Shown: piece after piece, positions 7,150 through 16,546 of the stretch
How positions within the stretch are numbered: the stretch's first letter is position 1
Layout of the letters: every line of letters begins with the position of its first letter
Assembly (NCBI GenBank): GCA_029865885.1
Contig: JARXAK010000177.1
Coordinates: 1-36,270 of the forward strand
Direction of reading: 5' to 3'
DNA length: 36,270 nt
From: Rhizobium sp.
GTDB taxonomy: Bacteria; Pseudomonadota; Alphaproteobacteria; Rhizobiales; Rhizobiaceae
Made by a program: the position numbers and the translations under genes
Notes under the pieces: generated by a model
Databases searched by the model: none
Told to the model about the DNA's origin: nothing
The model's input: the letters and a program-made list of their open reading frames with translations, nothing else

Positions 7150-8655
7150 TCAGTCTTCTTCCTGGAAGACCTCCTCGCGCTTCTTCTTGACGCTCGGAAG
7201 GAAGACCACGACCAGAACGGCAAGCGCAATCAGAAGAAGCGTCAAGCTGATCGGTCGGGTGACGAAGGTCGACGGATCGCCGCGCGACAGGATCATCGCT
7301 CGCCGCAGGTTCTCTTCAAGCAATGGTCCGAGAACGAAGCCGAGCAGCAAGGGTGCCGGCTCGCAGCGCAGCTTGACCAGCACGTAGCCGATGAGCCCGA
7401 AGAAGGCGACGGCATAGAGGTCAAAGATATTGCCGTTGACGCTGTAAACGCCGATCGAGCAGAAGGCCATGATGATAGGGAAGAGCACGTAGTAAGGGAT
7501 CGTCAGCAGCTTCACCCAGAGCCCGATCAGCGGCAGGTTCAAGACCAGCAGCATCAGGTTGCCGATCCACATCGAGGCGATGATGCCCCAGAAGAGAGCC
7601 GGCTGTTCGCTGGCAACGTTTGGTCCCGGCACGATGCCCTGGATGATCATCGCACCGACCATCAGCGCCATGACCGGATTGGCGGGAATGCCGAGGGTCA
7701 AGAGCGGGATGAACGACGTCTGGGCACCGGCATTGTTGGCCGATTCCGGACCCGCGACCCCCTCGATGGCGCCATGGCCGAATTCCCCAGGGTTCTTCGA
7801 CATGCGCTTTTCGACCGTGTAGGACGCAAAGGATGCCAAGATCGCGCCGCCACCCGGCAGGATGCCAAGCGCCGAGCCGATGCCCGTGCCGCGCAGCACC
7901 GGGCCGATCATCCGCTTGAAATCGTCGCGTGTCGGCATGAGACCGCTGACCTTGGTGATCAACACGGTGCGGTTCCGGTCGCTTTCGAGGTTGCGCAGGA
8001 TTTCGGCAACACCGAAAACGCCCACAGCGACCGCAACGAAGTTCAAACCATCCGCATATTCGGTGATGCCCATCGTGAAGCGGGGCGTGCCCGAATAGAT
8101 ATCCGTGCCGACAAGGCCGAGCAGCAGGCCGAGTGCGACCATGGCAAGCGCCTTGATGATCGAGCCGTGGGCAAGCGCGATCGACGAGACCAGACCGACG
8201 ATCATCAGGGAGAAGTATTCGGCCGCACCGAATTCCAGCGCGATGGCGGTGAGCGGCGGTGCAAAGATCGCGACGAGGAAGGTCGAAACCGTGCCGGCAA
8301 AGAAGGAGCCGATGGCCGCAATCGCAAGCGCTGCCCCTGCCCTTCCCTTGCGGGCCATCTGGTAGCCGTCGATCGCGGTGACGGCGGAAGAAGACTCGCC
8401 CGGCATATTGATCAGGATCGCCGTGGTCGAGCCGCCATACTGCGCGCCGTAATAGATACCGGCGAGCATGATCAGCGACGAGACGGGTTCGAGCTGGAAT
8501 GTGATCGGCAGGAGCATGGCGATGGTCGCCGTCGCACCGATGCCGGGGAGAACGCCGATCAGCGTGCCAAGAATGACGCCGATCAGGCAGAAGAACAGGT
8601 TCTCGATGGAACCGGCCGTCGAAAAGCCGAGGGCGAGATTGCTGATGAAATCCAT
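7150..8655 (-). CDS. tctA: Tripartite tricarboxylate transporter large permease TctA
   Basis: A 501-residue integral membrane protein of the TctA family, the 12-TM permease of the tripartite tricarboxylate transporter that moves carboxylates using an ion gradient. The conserved N-terminal LPGIGATATIAMLLPITF and the central PGGGAILASFASYTVEKR segments are both present. The C-terminus is charged (KKKREEVFQEED). The ATG at 8655 has AGGAGG five bases upstream. A longer open frame to 8922 runs through tctB and is not real. It is the last gene of the tctC-tctB-tctA operon, 10 bases after tctB, and is followed by a clear terminator. The substrate class (citrate, tartrate, aromatic acid or other) cannot be read from the permease. 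Confidence 0.95.
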   Translation of the reverse strand: MDFISNLALGFSTAGSIENLFFCLIGVILGTLIGVLPGIGATATIAMLLPITFQLEPVSSLIMLAGIYYGAQYGGSTTAILINMPGESSSAVTAIDGYQMARKGRAGAALAIAAIGSFFAGTVSTFLVAIFAPPLTAIALEFGAAEYFSLMIVGLVSSIALAHGSIIKALAMVALGLLLGLVGTDIYSGTPRFTMGITEYADGLNFVAVAVGVFGVAEILRNLESDRNRTVLITKVSGLMPTRDDFKRMIGPVLRGTGIGSALGILPGGGAILASFASYTVEKRMSKNPGEFGHGAIEGVAGPESANNAGAQTSFIPLLTLGIPANPVMALMVGAMIIQGIVPGPNVASEQPALFWGIIASMWIGNLMLLVLNLPLIGLWVKLLTIPYYVLFPIIMAFCSIGVYSVNGNIFDLYAVAFFGLIGYVLVKLRCEPAPLLLGFVLGPLLEENLRRAMILSRGDPSTFVTRPISLTLLLIALAVLVVVFLPSVKKKREEVFQEED

Positions 8656-8665
8656 GGTCGCCTCC

Positions 8666-9124
8666 TTAACGGAACCAGGGGCCGAAGCGTTCGAACGGCA
8701 GACCGAGGCCGTAGCTGAACACGAGGACCGAGAAGAAGGTGATGCCGGTCGCAAGTGCGAGTGCCGCCGGCACCCGGAGCCGCTCCGAGGCGAAGCTTGC
8801 GATGAACGCGGCAACGAACAGCGCCGGCACGAAACCGGCGCCACGCACCAGAAAGCCGAAGACGATCGGTGCCGGCAGAATGAAGAGCATGCCGCGCCAG
8901 GCAATTGCGCCGATGACGTCACCCGTGACTTTCACGGACTGCACGAGAATGACGACGCCGAGAAGCGTCAGCACACCGGCAAGCACCAGCGGGAAGTAAC
9001 CCGGCCCCATGCGGAAGGCGGTACCGAGTTCAAGCGACAGCGATTGAATAACGAAGAAAAGGCCGAGCCCGATGAACAGCAGACCGCAAAGCAGGTTGGC
9101 CGTGTCGAAGCGTAAGGATTTCAT
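8666..9124 (-). CDS. tctB: Tripartite tricarboxylate transporter small subunit TctB
   Basis: A 152-residue membrane protein with four hydrophobic segments (LLCGLLFIGLGLFFVIQSL; YFPLVLAGVLTLLGVVILV; a helix around FILPAPIVFGFLV; and the final ALALATGITFFSVLVF). It carries the TctB family hallmark RMGPGYFP after the first helix. It is the small permease partner of TctA. The ATG at 9124 follows GGGGGA, and the family start (MKSLRFD) matches this choice rather than a longer frame to 9175. It lies between tctC (about 100 bases upstream) and tctA (10 bases downstream) in a clear operon. Confidence 0.92.
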   Translation of the reverse strand: MKSLRFDTANLLCGLLFIGLGLFFVIQSLSLELGTAFRMGPGYFPLVLAGVLTLLGVVILVQSVKVTGDVIGAIAWRGMLFILPAPIVFGFLVRGAGFVPALFVAAFIASFASERLRVPAALALATGITFFSVLVFSYGLGLPFERFGPWFR

Positions 9125-9226
9125 GATGTCCCCCGACAAAAGGCGCGGACGGCCTTGAAGCTGGCCGGCCGGCACGACAAGTCGCGGACCCGGTCGATAG
9201 ACCGGATCCGCGCATATGTGGATGGA

Positions 9227-10207
9227 TCAGTCGGCGTACTGGCCGGCAGCTTCGATCACAGGCTTCCAGCGGGCGATTTCGCCTTCGAGCTTGGCCTTGA
9301 GAGCTGCGGGCGTGACATCGGCCTCGGGCGACGGGGCGGTGCCGAGTTCGGCGAAGCGGGCAACAACGTTCTCGTCCTTGAGCGCCTTGTTGAGCGAGGC
9401 ATTGAGCTTGTCGATCGCCTCGGCAGGCGTGCCCTTCGGCGTGTAGACGCCGTGCCAGATGCCGACCTGGAAGTCGTTGAGGCCACCTTCGGCAGCTGTT
9501 GGCACATCAGGCAGAACCGGCAGGCGCTCAGCGGAGGTCACGGCATAGGCCTTGATCGTGCCGCCCTGGATCTGCTTCGTCGTGTTGGTGGTCTGGTCAC
9601 ACATGATGTCGACCTGACCGCCGAGCAGATCGGTCATCGCGGGACCGGTGCCCTTGTAGGGAACGGTGACGAGTGGCGTCTCGATCTGGCTCATGAACAG
9701 CATGCCGCAGAGATGCGAGGCCGCACCAATGCCGGCATTGGCAACCGTGACCTTGTCCTTGTTGGCCTTCACATAGTCTACGAGACCCTTGAGGTCGGTC
9801 GGCTCGAAGTCCTTGCGGGCGACGATGGTCATCGGAACCTCGGTGACGAGACCGACATAGTCGAAGGCATTCAGCGGATCATAGGCGAGCTTGCGATAGA
9901 GGCTCGCGCTGGTCGCCATGCCGATGTGGTGAAGAAGGATGGTGTAGCCATCCGCCTCCGCGCTCGCGACGCGGCCCGCACCCAGCGTACCGCCGGCACC
10001 GCCGACATTCTCGACGAGCACCTGCTGGCCGAGATCCTTAGACATGGATTCAGCGACGAGACGCGCGACGGTATCCGTCGGACCACCAGCCGCAAATGGC
10101 ACGACCATGGTGATCGAGCGCTCGGGATAGGTCTGGGCCGATGCGGCGGCGGCGATGAAGGTTGCCGCAATGGCGGTCGCGCTGAAGAGCGACTTGAAGA
10201 AAGTCAT
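9227..10207 (-). CDS. tctC: Tripartite tricarboxylate transporter binding protein TctC (Bug family)
   Basis: A 326-residue periplasmic receptor of the Bug/TctC family that captures a carboxylate for TctAB. The signal peptide covers about residues 1-23 (SATAIAATFIAAAASAQ). The mature protein begins YPERSITMVVPFAAGGPTDTVAR, the family ligand-loop motif in which PxxAGGxxD contacts a carboxyl group. Family landmarks further on include GAASHLCGMLF, VPYKGTGPAMTDLLGGQVD and GIWHGVYTPKGTP. The ATG at 10207 is preceded by GGGAGG. It is the first gene of tctCBA, 223 bp downstream of the sigma-54 activator gene, and two possible activator sites lie in that gap. Bug proteins vary widely in ligand, so the substrate is open. 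Confidence 0.95.
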   Translation of the reverse strand: MTFFKSLFSATAIAATFIAAAASAQTYPERSITMVVPFAAGGPTDTVARLVAESMSKDLGQQVLVENVGGAGGTLGAGRVASAEADGYTILLHHIGMATSASLYRKLAYDPLNAFDYVGLVTEVPMTIVARKDFEPTDLKGLVDYVKANKDKVTVANAGIGAASHLCGMLFMSQIETPLVTVPYKGTGPAMTDLLGGQVDIMCDQTTNTTKQIQGGTIKAYAVTSAERLPVLPDVPTAAEGGLNDFQVGIWHGVYTPKGTPAEAIDKLNASLNKALKDENVVARFAELGTAPSPEADVTPAALKAKLEGEIARWKPVIEAAGQYAD

Positions 10208-10350
10208 GAAAAGCCTCCCGGTTCGATTGATCCTGCCGGTCGGCTCCTCCCGCCCGGCATTGGATGGCCCGATCTTCTTCAGCTGAGGCCCGGTCACAAT
10301 TGCCCCGGAGACTTAGTGTTAAGCTTTTCTGATTTGCCGCACCGCAACAT

Positions 10351-10398
10351 GGGTAGGTTTCCGCCCAAGTCGCTTTTCCGATGTGTGGATTTCCACCC
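10351..10398 (-). promoter_or_regulatory. Tandem candidate upstream activator sites for the DctD-like regulator
   Basis: Two related 16-mers, GGGTAGGTTTCCGCCC (10351-10366) and GTGTGGATTTCCACCC (10383-10398), agree at 11 of 16 positions and start 32 bp apart, about three helical turns. The second contains an inverted repeat, GTGGA-TT-TCCAC. They lie 144-191 bp upstream of tctC, on the expected side and at an enhancer-like distance for a sigma-54 activator. I found no convincing -24/-12 promoter (GG-N10-GC) between them and tctC, which lowers confidence. Confidence 0.4.
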
Positions 10399-10430
10399 AT
10401 CAGCCTTGCAACAACGGCGTCCGAGGCGCC

Positions 10431-11780
10431 TCAATCCCTGCCGTCGAAGGCCAGGCTCTTGTCGAGACCATGCTTCTGCATCTTCTCGTACAGCGTCTTG
10501 CGCGAGATTCCGAGCTGCTCGTAAACCGGTCGCAAAGCTCCCCCATGGGCGGTAATCGCATTGGCGATCAGCTGTTTCTCATAGGCCGCAACCTTGTCGG
10601 CGAGGCGTGTATTGGCCGTTTCGAGAGCCGCCGCGCTGTCGAGCCCGGTTTCAAGCCCGAGCACCAACCGGTCGGCCGCGTTGCGCAATTCCCGCACATT
10701 GCCCGGCCAGTCGCGCTCGGCGATCTCCGACAGGATCTCCGGTTCGACTTCCATGTCGTCGCGCCCATAGCGGGCACAGGCTTCGCGCACCAGATGCAGG
10801 AAGAGCAGCGGAATATCGGCTCGCCGCTGCGCGAGCGACGGCACCCGGAGCGTCACCACATTCAGGCGGTAGAAGAGATCCGCCCGGAACCGCCCGGCGG
10901 CCACCTCGCCCTCGAGATCCACTTTGCTCGTCGCGATAAAGCGCACGTCGAGCGGCACCGTCTCGTTCGACCCGAGCCGCGTGATCGTCCGCTCCTGCAG
11001 CACACGCAGGAACTTCGCCTGCAGGTCGAAGGGCATCGAGCCGATCTCGTCGAGCAGGATCGTGCCGCCGCGCCCATGCTCGAACTTTCCGTAGCGCGCC
11101 CGGATGGCGCCTGGAAAGGCACCCGCCTCATGGCCGAAGAGTTCGCTCTCGATCAGGGTTTCCGGCAGCGAGGCGCAGTTGATCGCGAGGAAGGGTCCCT
11201 TGGCTCTTGCGCTCACGTCATGCAGGCCGCGTGCAACGACCTCCTTGCCGGCACCTGTCTCGCCGATAACAAGCGCGTCCGCCTCCGTCGCGCCAATGGC
11301 CCGCATCCGGTAGCGCAGGTCGACCATCACGGGCGTTCGCCCCGGAAGCCGGGTCTCGATATCGTCCCGCTTGCCAGCGACGGCCCGCAGACGCCGGTTT
11401 TCAAGCACGAGCGACCGGCGATCCAGCGCATGGCGCACAACGCCTGCCAGCGCCTGGCTCGCAAACGGCTTCTCGATAAAGTCATAGGCGCCCTCGCGCA
11501 TCGCCTTGACCGCAAGCTGCACCTCTCCGTGTCCGGTGACGAGGATCACCGGGATCTCGTGATCGAGCTCCCGGATGCGATGCAAGAGCGACATCCCGTC
11601 CATGCCGGGCATACGGATATCGGAGACCACGACCCCGTCGAAACCAAAGCCGACCCTTGAGAGAACCTCCTCGCCGGAGGAGAAAGCCTTCACCTGCAGG
11701 CCATGCAGTTCGAGCGCCTGACTGGTGGAGAAGCGCAGCTCCTCCTCGTCATCGACGAGCAACACCAGACCTGAATTCAT
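10431..11780 (-). CDS. Sigma-54-dependent response regulator (DctD-like)
   Basis: A 449-residue NtrC-class activator. The receiver has the acidic pair in LVDDEEE, the phospho-site D54 in VVVSDIRMPGMDG and K104 in FIEKPF. The AAA+ domain has Walker A GETGAGKE (173-180), Walker B GTILLDEI (239-246) and an R-finger region. A Fis-type helix-turn-helix closes the protein (YEQLGISRKTLYEKM). The sigma-54 contact loop reads GAFPGA (220-225) instead of the usual GAFTGA; my recollection is that DctD-type activators can carry this form. The start at 11780 overlaps the sensor-kinase stop by ATGA. It probably activates the downstream tctCBA genes in response to an external carboxylate. Confidence 0.93.
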   Translation of the reverse strand: MNSGLVLLVDDEEELRFSTSQALELHGLQVKAFSSGEEVLSRVGFGFDGVVVSDIRMPGMDGMSLLHRIRELDHEIPVILVTGHGEVQLAVKAMREGAYDFIEKPFASQALAGVVRHALDRRSLVLENRRLRAVAGKRDDIETRLPGRTPVMVDLRYRMRAIGATEADALVIGETGAGKEVVARGLHDVSARAKGPFLAINCASLPETLIESELFGHEAGAFPGAIRARYGKFEHGRGGTILLDEIGSMPFDLQAKFLRVLQERTITRLGSNETVPLDVRFIATSKVDLEGEVAAGRFRADLFYRLNVVTLRVPSLAQRRADIPLLFLHLVREACARYGRDDMEVEPEILSEIAERDWPGNVRELRNAADRLVLGLETGLDSAAALETANTRLADKVAAYEKQLIANAITAHGGALRPVYEQLGISRKTLYEKMQKHGLDKSLAFDGRD

Positions 11781-13600
11781 TCCGCCGCCTCATTCAATGC
11801 TTCCGCTTGCAGGAGTTCGACACGGAACAGCGCGCCGCCACCGTCACGCGGCCCGACCGTCAGGCTCCCGCCGAAATCCTTGATGATGTTGTAGGAAATC
11901 GAAAGGCCAAGACCAAGCCCCTTGCCGACGCCCTTGGTGGTGAAAAAGGGATCGAAGATGCGTTCCACGATGGCCGGCGGAACGCCGGGGCCACGATCGG
12001 CAATCTCGATCACCACCCGTCCCCCGTCCCGCCGCGCCGAAAGTTCGATCCTGCGGTCGTCGAGACCTTCAACGGCATCACAGGCATTGGTGAGAATATT
12101 GACCAGCACCTGCTGCAGCCGCACCGAGCCACCCTGCACCGGCGGCAGGCCGGGTTCAAAGGCAAGCGACAGCGTCGCATCGGCGGTTCCAAGCCGGGCC
12201 GAGACGATTTCGAGCGTTTCCTCCACGACCTCTTCGATCGAGATCGGGCCGAGCTTCTCGTTTGGCTTGCGGGCGAAATTGCGCAGGTGGCGCGAGATCG
12301 AGGCCATCCGGTCGATCAGGTTGGAGATGCGGCCGAGATTGTCGCGCGCCTCGGAGATCCGGTCGCGGTCGATCAGCATGGTCGCACTGTCCGCATAGGT
12401 CTTGGCAGCGGCCAGCGGCTGGTTGAACTCATGCGACAGGGCGGCAGACATCTGTCCCAGCCCGGCGAGCTTGCCCGCCTGGATGAGATCGGCCTGCGTC
12501 TGGCGCAGCTGCAGGTTGACCCGCGCGAGATCCGCCGTGCGCTCCTCGACCCGCCGCTCGAGCTCCGCCTGGGCCTCGATCTGCATATGCATGCGCTCCT
12601 GCAACCGGGCGCGACGCTGGATGACGACCGCAAGCCCCAGACCGAACAGGCAAAGGAACAGCAGGATGGCAACCAGCATGGTCCGCGCCTGGGCGTGGAT
12701 CGTGCCGGTATCGAAGAGCACCTTCACCGTCCAGTCGGCGTCCGGCATATACTGTTCAAGCACCAGATATTCGCGTGATCCCGGCCCCTGATTGACGGTC
12801 ATCAGCACGTGATCATCGAGCGTGCTGCGGTTGATCGGAAGCTCCCGCAGCACCGCGTCGGAGTAACGACGCGAGGCCGTGGTTCGCTCCAGCCGCTCGG
12901 GCGTCAGCGGCAGCACCGAGGCATAGAGCCATTCGGGGTTCCCGGTCATGAAGATGATGCCTTCAGGATCATGCACCAGGATCTTGTATTCACCGCCGCG
13001 CCAGGAGGTTTCGATCCCCTCGATATCGACCTTGAAGGCGATGACGCCCCTGACCGTACCATCGACCTCGATCGGCGAAGAGAAATAGTAGCCGCGCTTG
13101 GCCGATGTCGTGCCAAGCGCGTAGAAGCGCGCCTGCTTGCCCGCAGCCGCCTCGTAGAAATAGGGGCGATAGCTGAAATTCTCGCCGACGAAGCTCGCCT
13201 CGCCGTCGAAATTGCTGGCCGCGATCGTATTGCCGTCCATCGTCATCACATAGATATCCGAGGATTCCAGCAGCGTATTGATCTCCTTCAGATAGACATT
13301 GGCCGCCTGTCGAAGCGCCGGGTTATCCGGATCGAGAACCAGCTCCTTCATGTCGTCGTGGTCGGCGATCAGCGCCGGAAGCGTCTCGTAGCGGCTGAGA
13401 TGGCCTGATAGCGCCGAGGTCGCCAGGCGCAGCGCGCTGTTCGCCTGCAGCGAGGCTTCTTCCATGACGTTGCGGGTGAGGAGCCGGTTGCCAAACGTCA
13501 GCAAAGCGAGGCTCGCCACAACGAGGGTGAGGACCAGCGCGAGGATCATGCGCCGTGCCACGGCCAGTCGTCGCGCGGGTGGTATGGTTGCTGTGATCAC
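11777..13600 (-). CDS. DctB-like sensor histidine kinase
   Basis: A 607-residue membrane sensor kinase. TM1 is at about 19-39. A periplasmic double-Cache sensor domain of about 265 residues follows, including the DctB-like ENFSYRPYFYEA (about 140-151). Then come TM2 at about 307-328, a coiled coil (about 330-375) and the phospho-acceptor H390 in ALSHEFNQPLAAAKTYAD. The ATPase domain has NILTNACDAVE, ADRGPGVP, FFTTKGVGKGLGLGLSI. The GTG at 13600 is chosen because GGAGGAG lies seven bases upstream. An in-frame ATG at 13678 lies in the terminator of the preceding gene. DctB-type kinases bind C4-dicarboxylates in the Cache domain; the ligand here is probably the TctC substrate, by inference. Confidence 0.93.
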   Translation of the reverse strand: MITATIPPARRLAVARRMILALVLTLVVASLALLTFGNRLLTRNVMEEASLQANSALRLATSALSGHLSRYETLPALIADHDDMKELVLDPDNPALRQAANVYLKEINTLLESSDIYVMTMDGNTIAASNFDGEASFVGENFSYRPYFYEAAAGKQARFYALGTTSAKRGYYFSSPIEVDGTVRGVIAFKVDIEGIETSWRGGEYKILVHDPEGIIFMTGNPEWLYASVLPLTPERLERTTASRRYSDAVLRELPINRSTLDDHVLMTVNQGPGSREYLVLEQYMPDADWTVKVLFDTGTIHAQARTMLVAILLFLCLFGLGLAVVIQRRARLQERMHMQIEAQAELERRVEERTADLARVNLQLRQTQADLIQAGKLAGLGQMSAALSHEFNQPLAAAKTYADSATMLIDRDRISEARDNLGRISNLIDRMASISRHLRNFARKPNEKLGPISIEEVVEETLEIVSARLGTADATLSLAFEPGLPPVQGGSVRLQQVLVNILTNACDAVEGLDDRRIELSARRDGGRVVIEIADRGPGVPPAIVERIFDPFFTTKGVGKGLGLGLSISYNIIKDFGGSLTVGPRDGGGALFRVELLQAEALNEAAE

Positions 13601-13680
13601 GGCCAGTCTCCTCCGGCCCCAAGGATAGCGGCCTGTCCACCGCTTTCCAAGCGGCCTTGCGAAGGCGACCGCAGGCAATG

Positions 13681-13713
13681 AAAAAGCCGCCGGGCCTTTG
13701 CGGGTCCGGCGGC
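13681..13713 (-). terminator. Rho-independent terminator after the chemoreceptor gene
   Basis: An 11-bp stem with one G-T wobble (13686-13696 with 13703-13713, core GCCGCCGG/CCGGCGGC) and loop TTTGCG is followed on the minus strand by TTTTT (13685-13681). It lies 28 bases past the chemoreceptor stop and just before the kinase gene, so it separates the two transcripts. Confidence 0.85.
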
Positions 13714-13740
13714 TCGAAACATCACAGGGCTCTGCGGCTA

Positions 13741-16281
13741 TCAGGCCGCGCGGCTGTGGGAATGCGCGGTCGGACGACGCCCTTCCGGCGCGAGCTTGAA
13801 CTGGTTGACGAGCTGCATCAGCGCATCCGCCTCGTCGGCCAGCTGGCGGGTCGCGGCATTGGTCTCCTCGACCATGGCAGCGTTGCGCTGGGTCATCTGG
13901 TCCATCTCGTTGACGGAGGAATTGACTTCCGCCAGGCCGTTCGACTGGTCACGGCTCGCCATGGCGATGACCGAGACACGGTCGGCAACCGTGATGATAT
14001 TGGCAGAGATCTCGGCAAGCACAGCACCGGTCTGCTGCACCAGCTTGGATCCGGCCGAGACTTCCGTGCTCGACTTGTGAATGAGGTCCTTGATCTGCTG
14101 TGCTGCACCCGCCGAACGCTGGGCAAGCTCGCGGACTTCCTGGGCAACGACGGCGAAGCCCTTGCCGGCCTCGCCCGCACGCGCCGCTTCGATGCCGGCA
14201 TTGAGTGCCAGAAGGTTCGTCTGGAAGGCGATCTCGTCGATCACGTCGATAATCTGCACGATCTGGCCCGAAGCGTCCTCGATGCGGCCCATGGCGTCGA
14301 TGGCGTTTCCGACAACCGTCGACGAGGTATCGGCGCGGCCCTTGGTGTCGGCAACGATATTGTTCGCCTCTTCGGCACGCTCGGCTGACGATTTGACGGT
14401 AACGGTGATCTCGTCGACGGCAGCCGCCGTTTCCTCAAGCGAAGCCGCCTGCTGCTCGGTGCGCTTGGCGAGCTGATCGGCTGCACTGCTCATTTCAGCC
14501 GCGTTGCGCTGGATCATGTAGGTGTTCGAGCGGATCTGCGTCATCGTATCCTGCAGATGCTCCAGCGACTGGTTGAAGTCGTTGCGCAGCTGCTCCAGGC
14601 GACCGTTAAACGGCGTGTCGATCGTCTCGGAGATATCGCCCTTGGCGAGACGGCCAAGGCCGGACGCGAGCGCATTGACGGCGAAATCGATCTGACGGTC
14701 GATCTCCTGCTTCTCAAGATCGTTGCGACGACGCTCTTCTTCCGCCTGAACGCGTTCGGCCTCGCTGCGGCTTTCGATCTCGATCTTGGAGAGCGCGTTC
14801 TGCTTGAAGACACCGAGCGCGCGCGCCATCTCGCCGATTTCGTCGACGCGGGCCTCGCCGTTGATCTTGGTGTCGAGGACGCCCTCGGCCAGACGGCGCA
14901 TGGCACCGGTGATCTGGCCGATCGGTCCCTTGAAGGTGAGCACGAGGCCGATGCCGGCAAAGATCGAGATCAGGATACCGAGTGCGGTTGCCCCAATCGA
15001 GATCGAATTTGCATCCTGACGCTCCTGACCGGCGGAGACCTTCTGCATCTCGGCAAAGGTCGTCAGCTGCTTCCAGATGACATTCAGTTCGGCGCCGGCC
15101 TGATCGTAGCTGACCTTGCGGTTCTCGCTGACCTTGACGAATTCGGCGCTGGCCATGGTCATCTGGTCGACGACAGGCACGAGTTCCTGAGCCGCATTGA
15201 CCAGATCCGCCTGATCGGCGGCAGTCTTTTCGAGCGCGGACATTGCCGTTTTAAGAGCGGAAAACTGCTTGTCGAGCAGCGCACGGTTGTCTTCCGTCGG
15301 CTCAAGCAGGAAGCGAGCCATCATGATCTGCAGGCCATAGCCGGCAGACTGCACCTTGCGCCCGTCAGCGATGACGGCCTGCGCCTTCGCAAGCGGCGCA
15401 TCGAGTTCGCCGAACTTGATCGTCGCCTCTTTCATCTTCTGCTGGGCCGCGAGCCCGAGATAGGCATTCAGCTGCGTGAAGTTTCGCAACTGGCCGGCAA
15501 CGGCCGTGACGACGGCCTCGGAGCGATCCGTGCCCGCGAGCGCGGTCTTCAGTTCCCCACCAATCTTGTCGAGCGTCTTGGCGGCCGACTGATTGGCTTT
15601 CGGCAATACGGCAGCCAGCACCTGCTGGCGCGCGATGATTTCATCGACCCGGCCGGCAATCACTGCGAATTTCTCGTCAGGGGTCTTGGCCTTGGTGAAG
15701 GCGGAATTGGTTTCGGTGAGGAACGTGCCGGTGCTGCGGATGCTCTCGGCGTCTCGCAACATGGTTTTGGCGGCCGCGTCATCGGCCTGCACCGCCTCGT
15801 CCAACGTCACCATGGCAGTGGCGATCTGGTCCTGGACGGCGACGATCTGGCGTGTGCCTGTTTGCAGCGACTGGACGATGCTCGTCTGCGACGCATGGAG
15901 GCTCCAGAGATTGTCGATATGGCCGGACACCTGATCGATGAGCTTTTGGGCCTGTTCGAGCTCCGCGCGGCCATCGGCATCCGCAGGCAGTTGCGAAAGC
16001 GTGGCGTCGAGGGTCCGCTTCTGCTGATCGAGCCGGCCCGTGAGATCAGCCTTGGCGGCATCCGTGGTGTCGGCCAGGAAAGATGTCATGGAGGCGGAAA
16101 CATCGCGAAAGCCGCTCAGCGATTGCAGCACACTGTTCGAAATCTCGATGCGCCCCTGAAGCAGGCCCGAGGCATAAAGCCCGGTAAAGCCGACCGCGGA
16201 AATGCTGATGACGAAGGGCAGAATGAAAATCAGCACCTTCGTCTGAATGTTGAAGCGCGACAATATACGGTCGATGAACAC
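13741..16281 (-). CDS. Methyl-accepting chemotaxis protein with large helical ligand domain
   Basis: An 846-residue transmembrane chemoreceptor. TM1 is near residues 17-40. A large all-helical periplasmic region of about 385 residues follows, compatible with an HBM-like (helical bimodular) domain but longer than the usual 250 or so. TM2 contains [25 protein letters not shown] domain and a second HAMP-like helical pair ([15 protein letters not shown]) come next, then the signalling hairpin with [23 protein letters not shown]. No C-terminal NWETF-type CheR/CheB tether is seen. A GTG at 16281 has GGAGGAG nine bases upstream and is preferred; an in-frame ATG at 16302 would overlap that site and lacks its own. 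It lies upstream of the carboxylate sensor and transport genes on the same strand, which suggests taxis to a related ligand. Confidence 0.92.
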   Translation of the reverse strand: MFIDRILSRFNIQTKVLIFILPFVISISAVGFTGLYASGLLQGRIEISNSVLQSLSGFRDVSASMTSFLADTTDAAKADLTGRLDQQKRTLDATLSQLPADADGRAELEQAQKLIDQVSGHIDNLWSLHASQTSIVQSLQTGTRQIVAVQDQIATAMVTLDEAVQADDAAAKTMLRDAESIRSTGTFLTETNSAFTKAKTPDEKFAVIAGRVDEIIARQQVLAAVLPKANQSAAKTLDKIGGELKTALAGTDRSEAVVTAVAGQLRNFTQLNAYLGLAAQQKMKEATIKFGELDAPLAKAQAVIADGRKVQSAGYGLQIMMARFLLEPTEDNRALLDKQFSALKTAMSALEKTAADQADLVNAAQELVPVVDQMTMASAEFVKVSENRKVSYDQAGAELNVIWKQLTTFAEMQKVSAGQERQDANSISIGATALGILISIFAGIGLVLTFKGPIGQITGAMRRLAEGVLDTKINGEARVDEIGEMARALGVFKQNALSKIEIESRSEAERVQAEEERRRNDLEKQEIDRQIDFAVNALASGLGRLAKGDISETIDTPFNGRLEQLRNDFNQSLEHLQDTMTQIRSNTYMIQRNAAEMSSAADQLAKRTEQQAASLEETAAAVDEITVTVKSSAERAEEANNIVADTKGRADTSSTVVGNAIDAMGRIEDASGQIVQIIDVIDEIAFQTNLLALNAGIEAARAGEAGKGFAVVAQEVRELAQRSAGAAQQIKDLIHKSSTEVSAGSKLVQQTGAVLAEISANIITVADRVSVIAMASRDQSNGLAEVNSSVNEMDQMTQRNAAMVEETNAATRQLADEADALMQLVNQFKLAPEGRRPTAHSHSRAA

Positions 16282-16459
16282 AGTATCGGTCTCCTCCGAC
16301 ATCGGCGACGAGCAAAACTGCTGTCATCGACGTCCATGCCTGAATCGTCCGGAGCATGGGCAAGGAAGACTAATATGAGCTTAATGGGATCGTCGGTCGA
16401 TCGTCCGGGGGCGTCCCGGGTATCCGAGAAGCGACGCCGACTGTCACAACCCTGATTAG

Positions 16460-16507
16460 AAAAACAGCAATGGAAGAAGGCATGCGGGATGGACGATCCC
16501 GCATGCC
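16460..16507 (-). terminator. Strong hairpin terminator after kduI
   Basis: A perfect 12-bp inverted repeat, GGCATGCGGGAT (16479-16490) and ATCCCGCATGCC (16496-16507), with loop GGACG. On the minus strand it lies about 40 bases past the kduI stop. A T-rich stretch follows some 15 bases later (complement of GAAAAAC near 16460). It separates kduI from the chemoreceptor promoter. The distant T tract leaves a second role possible, such as RNA stabilisation or a protein site. Confidence 0.6.
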
Positions 16508-16546
16508 CGATAGAACAGCGCCCGCCCTAAAGGGCCAAGCTTGAAT

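Noticed and set aside
8656-8922. In-frame extension of tctA by 89 codons
   Set aside because: It overlaps tctB in another frame. The ATG at 8655 has an AGGAGG site and gives the family start and length.
10208-10350. Search for a sigma-54 -24/-12 promoter before tctC
   Set aside because: The best candidates have GG-to-GC spacing of 11 to 13 rather than 10, so no promoter is annotated.
14557-16455. Plus-strand open frame of 632 codons opposite the chemoreceptor
   Set aside because: The minus strand encodes an unmistakable MCP with HAMP and signalling hairpin. The plus frame is compositionally a shadow.
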